This document shows positions 4,795 through 8,857 of a stretch of 8,857 nucleotides of DNA, in pieces; the stretch's first letter is position 1, and the number at the start of each line of letters is the position of its first letter. Below the pieces are notes generated by a model. The model had not been told where the DNA came from, did no database searches, and saw nothing but the letters and a program-made list of their open reading frames with translations. The stretch covers positions 1-8,857 of the forward strand of contig JALHMU010000036.1 of NCBI GenBank assembly GCA_022843885.1, read 5' to 3'. This DNA comes from Candidatus Peribacteraceae bacterium (GTDB lineage Bacteria; Patescibacteriota; Gracilibacteria; Peribacterales; Peribacteraceae). A program made the translations under genes and the position numbers.

Positions 4795-4935
4795 GTGGTT
4801 GATCTTTCTTTTCGTGGATGGCTTTAGTGGAGATACATCTCCTTTAAGGTCATCCACGGCGAAGAGCCCTTTTGGGTCCAAGGGACCAACTACAAAATCA
4901 ATCGGAGTTTTCTTTCTAGGGAACTCCGGTTTTTT
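4795..4935 (+). ncRNA. Candidate structured small RNA, about 140 nt, family unknown
   Basis: This stretch lies between a consensus promoter and a strong U6 terminator and has no credible coding sequence. Its fold can be read by eye. GUGGUUG (4795-4801) pairs with CAACUAC (4887-4893), with one G-U, as a long-range closing helix. Inside it, 4813-4858 forms a 46-nt hairpin of about 21 pairs (CGUGGAUG with CAUCCACG at the base, several G-U pairs and one U-U mismatch higher up, and a UACA loop). A second small hairpin region at 4867-4887 can fold in more than one way (CCC/GGG, CCCUU/AAGGG or GGUCC/GGACC). The terminator hairpin ends it. The frequent G-U pairs suggest the helices are maintained as RNA. 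It does not match tmRNA, SRP RNA, RNase P RNA or 6S RNA features I know. It is transcribed towards the convergent pilD gene, whose stop codon overlaps the U tract. Confidence 0.7.
4902..4935 (+). terminator. Intrinsic terminator of the small RNA
   Basis: CGGAGTT (4903-4909) pairs perfectly with AACTCCG (4922-4928), extended by a U-G pair at the base, with a 12-nt loop. It is followed by G and six T residues (4930-4935). This is a textbook Rho-independent terminator on the plus strand. On the minus strand the hairpin could also help end the pilD transcript, but the T tract there is poor. Confidence 0.9.
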
Positions 4936-5701
4936 AAAATCCTAAAACGCCGAAGTACCATTGGCCGACACCAAGCGATGCGATGACGGAACCGAGTGCG
5001 AGCAACGGTCCAAATGCGATACGTGTTTTGCGTGTGGCTTGATCCGTCACGAGGAGATACATCGCGAACACCGCACCGATGATGTAACTCAGAAACAACA
5101 TCGTGATCGATCCTTGCCAGCCGAGCCATAAACCCAAACTTGCACCAAGCAAGATGTCACCGCTGCCAACTGCGCGGCCACGGCTGATAACCCACTGTGC
5201 ACCGAACCAGACGAAGGCGATGACTGCGCCAATGGCACCAGAGAGAAGCTCGTGAGTAAAGAACAGTAACAAAGCTGCGCAGACGAAAATAATCAGTGTG
5301 AAGAGATCTGGAATCAATTGATGACGCGCATCGTAGACGGTCATCAGCAGCAAGCCCCACAGCAAGAATGCTTCGATGAGTGCATACGGAAGATCAGCTG
5401 GATGCATTGCAAATGCGAAGAGAAACGCTGCTGCCGTCGCGATCTCAAAGAGCGGATACTGCGGCGAAATTGGCATTGTGCAATAGCGACATTTGCCTCT
5501 GAGAAAAACGTAACTTACAACGGGAAGTAGATCGTACCAATGCAACATATGTTTGCAGTTGGGACAAAACGAACGACCTGTAAATGCACGTCCAGTTGCA
5601 ACGCGATACAACATCATATTTCCAAAACTTCCGAACCCAAGTCCGAGCAATACAAAGAAAACAACAAGGACAGACAACGGGAGATCAGAGGGGAAGCTCA
5701 C
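4934..5701 (-). CDS. pilD: Type IV prepilin peptidase / N-methyltransferase (A24 family)
   Basis: This integral membrane aspartic protease cleaves the leader of type IV prepilins and pseudopilins; the N-terminal cytoplasmic domain is linked to N-methylation of the new N-terminus. The 255-aa protein begins with a TM followed by the conserved GFGSFGNMMLYR. It then has the zinc-ribbon-type cysteine pairs C46/C49 and C71/C74 around WYDLLPVVSYVFLRGKC. The catalytic aspartates are visible as D124 (in YDARHQLIPD) and D182 (in VGSGD), with about seven further TM segments. Length and motif order are complete, so the enzyme should be active. The start is GTG at 5701, overlapping the stop of the upstream small membrane protein as GTGA, which implies translational coupling. 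There is no Shine-Dalgarno. No pilin gene is in view, so its substrates are encoded elsewhere. Confidence 0.95.
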   Translation of the reverse strand: MSFPSDLPLSVLVVFFVLLGLGFGSFGNMMLYRVATGRAFTGRSFCPNCKHMLHWYDLLPVVSYVFLRGKCRYCTMPISPQYPLFEIATAAAFLFAFAMHPADLPYALIEAFLLWGLLLMTVYDARHQLIPDLFTLIIFVCAALLLFFTHELLSGAIGAVIAFVWFGAQWVISRGRAVGSGDILLGASLGLWLGWQGSITMLFLSYIIGAVFAMYLLVTDQATRKTRIAFGPLLALGSVIASLGVGQWYFGVLGF

Positions 5702-5931
5702 CCCGCAATGATACGCGAAAAGGTACGTTCTAGGTATGCGCGTCCACCGAGCAATCCGGTGAGCGCAACGCTAAACATCATCAAGAGCTCGGAGGAACTC
5801 CCCGCTTTCGACAGTGTTGGTACAGCCGGATGCACGATATCGACTCCAAGATAGAGGTACAGTGCAATCGCGATGCCTACGAGGGCACCGGCAATTTCTT
5901 TGAGAAGGAAGCTATGAAGAAATGCGCGCAT
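5698..5931 (-). CDS. Small two-TM membrane protein coupled to pilD
   Basis: This 77-aa protein of unrecognised family has two hydrophobic segments at about residues 12-31 and 48-64. They are separated by a polar loop (about 32-47) and followed by a short basic C-terminal tail. The ATG at 5931 is chosen because the reading frame upstream overlaps the preceding gene, and because a TATACT -10 box lies just 6 nt before it. The TGA stop overlaps the pilD GTG start, so its translation is probably coupled to that of the peptidase. A role in pilus or membrane assembly would be a guess based only on this linkage. Confidence 0.7.
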   Translation of the reverse strand: MRAFLHSFLLKEIAGALVGIAIALYLYLGVDIVHPAVPTLSKAGSSSELLMMFSVALTGLLGGRAYLERTFSRIIAG

Positions 5932-5937
5932 CAATCT

Positions 5938-5943
5938 AGTATA
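5938..5943 (-). promoter_or_regulatory. -10 box before the small membrane protein gene
   Basis: TATACT on the minus strand ends 6 nt before the ATG at 5931, so initiation would fall on or next to the start codon. The -35 region is weak. It lies in the 19-bp gap after the nucleotidyltransferase stop and could be an internal promoter for the small membrane protein and pilD. Confidence 0.4.
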
Positions 5944-5950
5944 CCGTACT

Positions 5951-6343
5951 TTACATGTTTTGAGAACCTCTCTGCAGACTGCTTTTAAAGCGATCTGGGT
6001 GAAACGCTGCGAGCCGCTCTGTCGGACATGGCAACATATCTTCAGTAAGTGATGGTGGAAGTTTTTGATCGTACCCAAGCACAATCAAATCGGGAGCATG
6101 CGCACGAATCACTTCTAAGAAATCGTCTTCTCCTCCAAGAACGACGCGCACGTTTGGAAATTCTTTTTCGATAACACTCGACCGAATTGTTTCTGATTGC
6201 AGTGGTGCTCGACCTTTGATGCGTTCCACATTGTGATCACGTGCCACCACCACTGTGACGTCGCCGCGCTTCTGCGCTTCTTGCAGTACAAAGCGATGGC
6301 CATCATGTAACCCGTCAAACGTACCGAATAACATCACCTGCAT
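5951..6343 (-). CDS. RibL-like / cytidylyltransferase-type nucleotidyltransferase
   Basis: From the ATG at 6343 the protein has 130 aa. It is a single Rossmann-like nucleotidyltransferase domain of the HxGH superfamily. MLFGTFDGLHDGHRFVLQEA at the N-terminus contains the HxGH signature as HDGH (13-16). VVVARDHNVERIKGRAP and LIVLGYDQ (87-93) match the pattern of archaeal-type FAD synthetase RibL and of glycerol-3-phosphate cytidylyltransferases. The reaction is transfer of AMP or CMP to a phosphorylated acceptor; FMN to FAD is the closest fit, but glycerol-3-phosphate or another sugar phosphate is possible. The C-terminus (FKSSLQRG) is in the position of the usual K.S/T..I motif but is not canonical. 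An upstream extension of the frame is not protein-like and lies over the preceding gene. There is no Shine-Dalgarno; a TACACT box lies 9 nt before the start. It starts 22 bp after the upstream gene. Confidence 0.85.
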   Translation of the reverse strand: MQVMLFGTFDGLHDGHRFVLQEAQKRGDVTVVVARDHNVERIKGRAPLQSETIRSSVIEKEFPNVRVVLGGEDDFLEVIRAHAPDLIVLGYDQKLPPSLTEDMLPCPTERLAAFHPDRFKSSLQRGSQNM

Positions 6344-6352
6344 AGGGCAGGC

Positions 6353-6369
6353 AGTGTAACACGTGTTAC
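6353..6369. promoter_or_regulatory. -10 box and 14-bp perfect palindrome before the nucleotidyltransferase gene
   Basis: GTAACACGTGTTAC (6356-6369) is a perfect palindrome. It overlaps the stop codon of the PP2C-like gene (6366-6368) and a minus-strand TACACT -10 box (6353-6358) that lies 9 nt before the ATG at 6343. It could be an operator controlling an internal promoter. A 14-bp palindrome can occur by chance in a window of this size. Confidence 0.3.
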
Positions 6370-8363
6370 GGTGTCGTCGTGAGGTCGATGGAGTACAAAC
6401 GCTTCTCGTCCAAGACGTACAAGCGCGTCTCTTCTGCATCAACGAAGATATCTTTGATCGATTCCAATTGATCGAGTTCCAACACGTACTGACGAACGTA
6501 GGAAGATTCACCCAGATCTGTATCGTTCGATGCAACGACGATTCTGTTCTCCTCTGGAATCAGGAAGTAGATGTTGCTGGTCGCCGACGGCTTAAAGATA
6601 CGCGTTGCGCCTTTGATCGCATCCGGTGGGAGATTGCGAATCGTGAATGGCTTGGATTCACCACGGAGCAGCTTCACAACCACGCCACCTTCCTTCAGAA
6701 CGTAGATGTCGCCATCCATCGTCATATCGAGTGCGCCTTTCAGATCGCCGTTCACGTTGTATTCGGCTGGGGGGCCGTAGCGGTTGGCCAAGTGTTCGTA
6801 CTTGTAGATCTGATTCTTCTCAGGCGAGAGAATGTAGGCGTAACGCAGATACGTTTCGATATCGACACCGCTCATCCACCCCGCTGGATCTTCTGTCTTC
6901 ATCGATGTTGGCTGACCGTTCACAATTTCGATGATGCTGTTGCCCGTCGTAATGAACACCTGCGACTGGAAGCGTGAGAAGTTTGCACCGTCCAAAATCA
7001 ATTCTTCGTTATCGATGGAATCTGGATCTTCCACGGCATTCAAGAGCACGCGATACATGCTCTGACGGTCGTAGACCAGGAATTCACCGTCAGCCAAGCC
7101 AAGGAATCCTTGCGCTGTGACGTCTGGATTCTTTGCTGTGAGGTTCGCAGTCACACGTGGTGGAATACGCACGATGTGGTTGATCTCTTCCTGCTTCAAA
7201 CGAATACGATCGAGCAAGTTCAGTGCTTCACGACGGAAGAGTCCATTCTCATTTTCCATGACTTTACGCGCACTTTCTTCTGCACGTGCCAGGATTGCAT
7301 TTGCGCTTTCCATGTCACCGGTTAGTTGTCGGTTTTCCGCAGTCTTCAGATCTGTATCGATCTGTTCGATGAGCTTCGTAAGTTCACCTTCGGATTGATT
7401 TTTCTGACTGACAAGCGTGAGCTGCACCGTCATCCACAAGATCACGAAGACACCAGCAGCACTTGCGAGGAGAAGTAAGTGTGCACGACGTTTGCGTTCT
7501 GGATTTTTGAGATCAGCCAAGAAACGTGCAATGAATCCACGCAACTTTTCTTGTTGTTCCGATGCTCGCGCTGACATGCCAGACTTTTTCAAGAACGAGA
7601 ATGATGGCATTGCTGGCAACTTACCCATCGATGGCAGTGATCCACTTACTTTCGAAAGCAGACCAGCCTGTTTTCCACGGCGGCGTTGCTGCGCAGCGCC
7701 CAAAGTCTTGGAACGCTTTCCGTGTGAATCTTCAAGCAGGGAAGATTGTGCACTGGATGTGAAAGAGATCGAGATCAAGCAGGCCATTTCCTTTTCACCC
7801 GTGAGATCGGAGATGATGTCTTTCAAAATTTCGCCACCACGTTGAACGGTCTGTGCCAACTGGGCTGGTGTAATAGTGCGAAGCAAACGCTGTGTGCTGA
7901 GAATCACATGATCACGATTTTCGAGCTTGCCGGTGGAGATATGAATGAATGCTGGAGCCGGCTTCCCGCGTGAGTATTCGGTGATCTGTGCCGCAGAGCC
8001 ATCTCGAATGAGATACGCCTCGGCTCGTCCTGCGTGTGACAAATGCAACGTGCCAGTCTTATCGAGCACACCAACAAGCGCGTGTACATCTTTCATCGCA
8101 CCGCTTAAGAGCAGTCCTTTGATCAGTCCGTTCAATTCCTTGAGTGCACCTTCGAGTCGTGTGTACGCCTCACCTTCTCCTTCTAAAATTGCATGCGTGA
8201 GCATGTGGGTTGCCTCCTCTTTTAACGTATCAGCGGCTGATGCTGGTCCTTCGACCTGCAACAGTAAGAAAATACGTTCGCCGGTTTTTTCACCAAGCAC
8301 GATCGGGAGGAGCTCCGTACCCTGATATGCCTTGGTCCGTCCGGTGTGGACATCGACTGTCAT
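6366..8363 (-). CDS. Membrane protein: PP2C-like pseudophosphatase, TM, coiled coil, beta-propeller
   Basis: From the ATG at 8363 the protein has 665 aa. Residues 1 to about 205 resemble a PP2C-type phosphatase fold; for example LVGVLDKTGTLHLSHAGRAEAYLI followed later by DHVILSTQRLL parallels the PP2C core. The metal-binding acids look lost: the DG.GG position reads EGPAS, the GDSR position reads GRAE, and the TDG position reads TQR. It may therefore bind rather than hydrolyse phosphoproteins. A basic, Ser/Gly/Pro-rich linker (206-290) precedes one TM (about 294-318). Lys/Arg on its N-terminal side suggests an inside-to-outside orientation. A charged coiled coil (about 322-402) and a C-terminal repeat region with short beta strands (FLVYDR, VFITTGN, DIYVLKEGG, IYFLIPEEN, RLYVLDEK), typical of a beta-propeller, follow. 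A TTG start at 8402 would add 13 residues. There is no Shine-Dalgarno. It heads a cluster with the nucleotidyltransferase, small membrane protein and pilD. Function unknown; signalling across the membrane is an inference. Confidence 0.8.
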   Translation of the reverse strand: MTVDVHTGRTKAYQGTELLPIVLGEKTGERIFLLLQVEGPASAADTLKEEATHMLTHAILEGEGEAYTRLEGALKELNGLIKGLLLSGAMKDVHALVGVLDKTGTLHLSHAGRAEAYLIRDGSAAQITEYSRGKPAPAFIHISTGKLENRDHVILSTQRLLRTITPAQLAQTVQRGGEILKDIISDLTGEKEMACLISISFTSSAQSSLLEDSHGKRSKTLGAAQQRRRGKQAGLLSKVSGSLPSMGKLPAMPSFSFLKKSGMSARASEQQEKLRGFIARFLADLKNPERKRRAHLLLLASAAGVFVILWMTVQLTLVSQKNQSEGELTKLIEQIDTDLKTAENRQLTGDMESANAILARAEESARKVMENENGLFRREALNLLDRIRLKQEEINHIVRIPPRVTANLTAKNPDVTAQGFLGLADGEFLVYDRQSMYRVLLNAVEDPDSIDNEELILDGANFSRFQSQVFITTGNSIIEIVNGQPTSMKTEDPAGWMSGVDIETYLRYAYILSPEKNQIYKYEHLANRYGPPAEYNVNGDLKGALDMTMDGDIYVLKEGGVVVKLLRGESKPFTIRNLPPDAIKGATRIFKPSATSNIYFLIPEENRIVVASNDTDLGESSYVRQYVLELDQLESIKDIFVDAEETRLYVLDEKRLYSIDLTTTP

Positions 8364-8373
8364 ACAGGGGAAA

Positions 8374-8402
8374 ACGCTACACGGAAGCGCACTTTGTCGC
8401 AA
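8374..8402 (-). promoter_or_regulatory. Possible promoter of the PP2C-like gene
   Basis: TTGCGA (8397-8402), a 17-nt spacer and TAGCGT (8374-8379) lie on the minus strand, with the -10 ending 10 nt before the ATG at 8363. Each box matches only partly. An alternative minus-strand TAGAAT lies near 8425-8430. Confidence 0.35.
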
Positions 8403-8504
8403 GGAAGAAGCGCTGACATCGACCTATTCTATGACCGAAAACAAAAATGAGAAATGAAAAAACATTGATTTTAAGCCAAAATAACGATGTCTCGACAAAA
8501 TTGA

Positions 8505-8533
8505 TTGCTTTCCTGGAAGTGAAGGAGTAGAGT
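8505..8533 (+). promoter_or_regulatory. Possible promoter of the RNase J gene
   Basis: TTGCTT (8505-8510), a 17-nt spacer and TAGAGT (8528-8533) would start transcription near 8540, about 25 nt before the ATG at 8565. The match is moderate. The rest of the divergent gap (8403-8504) is AT-rich and shows no other convincing signal. Confidence 0.4.
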
Positions 8534-8564
8534 GAAGACAGTTATTTCTCTAAACAAGACCGAA

Positions 8565-8857
8565 ATGAAATCATTAAATGATTGGGTGCGGAACAAACTT
8601 CCGCAAGCTGAGGGTCAGAGTCGTCCGGCACACACGCCGCGTCAGCCTGAGTCGCCTCGCACCGAACCTCGCACGCACCACGAGCAGCACAAGAAGGGCA
8701 ACACCGGACTTCGTATCTATCCGCTCGGCGGATTCGAAGAAGTCGGCCGTAACTGTATGGTCATCGATGTTGATGGCGATTTATACATCGTCGACATCGG
8801 ACTCCAGTTCCCGGAAGAGAACATGTTGGGAATCGATTACTTGATTCCAGACATGAC
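8565..8857 (+). CDS. rnj: Ribonuclease J (metallo-beta-lactamase fold), N-terminal part
   Basis: RNase J is a 5'-to-3' exo- and endoribonuclease of the metallo-beta-lactamase/beta-CASP family, acting in mRNA decay and rRNA maturation. The 97 codons in view contain the family start of the catalytic domain: LRIYPLGGFEEVGRNCMVID, then YIVDIGLQFPEENMLGIDYLIPD. The HxHxDH metal site lies beyond the window. About 45 residues precede the domain, rich in Pro, Arg, Gln and His. This basic, probably disordered extension is known in some RNase J and RNase E-like enzymes, where it can bind RNA or partners. The ATG at 8565 has no Shine-Dalgarno. An in-frame GTG at 8532 is preceded by AAGGAG at 4 nt spacing and would add 11 residues, so the start is not certain. 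The gene is divergent from the PP2C-like gene. Confidence 0.93.
   Translation, partial: MKSLNDWVRNKLPQAEGQSRPAHTPRQPESPRTEPRTHHEQHKKGNTGLRIYPLGGFEEVGRNCMVIDVDGDLYIVDIGLQFPEENMLGIDYLIPDM

Noticed and set aside
4795..4842. Short frames within the candidate RNA (GTG at 4795, 10 codons; ATG at 4818, 9 codons)
   Set aside because: They have no ribosome binding site and lie within strong helices. There is no downstream gene for a leader peptide to regulate.
4430..4935. Possible tmRNA (ssrA) gene next to smpB
   Set aside because: The tRNA-like ends and tag frame are not visible, and two separate promoters and terminators divide the region into units too short for tmRNA.
6363..6977. 204-aa plus-strand reading frame over the end of the PP2C-like gene
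   Set aside because: It is antisense to a propeller region with clear repeat-like strands, has no promoter or ribosome binding site, and its composition is not protein-like.
8429..8455. 8-codon frame starting ATGACC upstream of RNase J
   Set aside because: It is too short, has no ribosome binding site, and the spacing to any -35 is wrong.
1..8857. CRISPR arrays, tRNA or rRNA genes
   Set aside because: I saw no spaced repeats, cloverleaf or rRNA motifs on reading both strands.

Overview
The window reads as a compact bacterial chromosome, probably a Candidate Phyla Radiation (Patescibacteria) lineage of the Peregrinibacteria/Peribacteria kind. This is inferred from the gene repertoire: a stand-alone PP2C-like/transmembrane/propeller protein, a short RibL-like nucleotidyltransferase, tightly packed PilD genes, and few Shine-Dalgarno sites. 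No taxonomic marker RNA is present, so the placement is tentative. UGA acts as an ordinary stop at the ends of three credible genes, which argues against the recoded UGA=Gly lineages.

Layout, left to right. A response-regulator gene runs off the left edge on the minus strand and is divergent from purH (+), with two overlapping extended -10 promoters between them. The 3' end of purH is duplicated. The second copy lies 884 bp downstream and encodes the same last ten residues plus stop. Between the copies sits one minus-strand gene for an XRE-type helix-turn-helix protein with its own consensus promoter. This is the signature of a small integrative element that inserts at the purH 3' end and restores the coding sequence, but no recombinase is encoded inside. 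Next come a GC-rich terminator and three minus-strand genes: a 7-TM protein of unknown function, recR and smpB.

Between smpB and a prepilin peptidase gene, about 500 bp are transcribed on the opposite (+) strand. They hold two separate near-consensus promoters, each ending at a hairpin terminator. The first unit encodes a 55-aa unrecognised protein with a good ribosome binding site. The second appears to be a non-coding RNA of about 140 nt with a 46-nt near-perfect hairpin, a long-range closing helix and a U6 terminator.

Further right, four closely spaced minus-strand genes may be co-transcribed: a PP2C-like (apparently catalytically dead) / TM / coiled-coil / beta-propeller protein, a RibL-like nucleotidyltransferase, a 77-aa two-TM protein, and PilD-type prepilin peptidase. 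The last two are coupled by a GTGA stop/start overlap. A ribonuclease J gene starts on the + strand and leaves the window at the right edge.

The most noteworthy items are the purH-tail element, the two orphan transcription units beside smpB, the degenerate phosphatase fusion, and a recurring arrangement of a -10 box 6-10 nt before an ATG without a Shine-Dalgarno, which suggests leaderless mRNAs.
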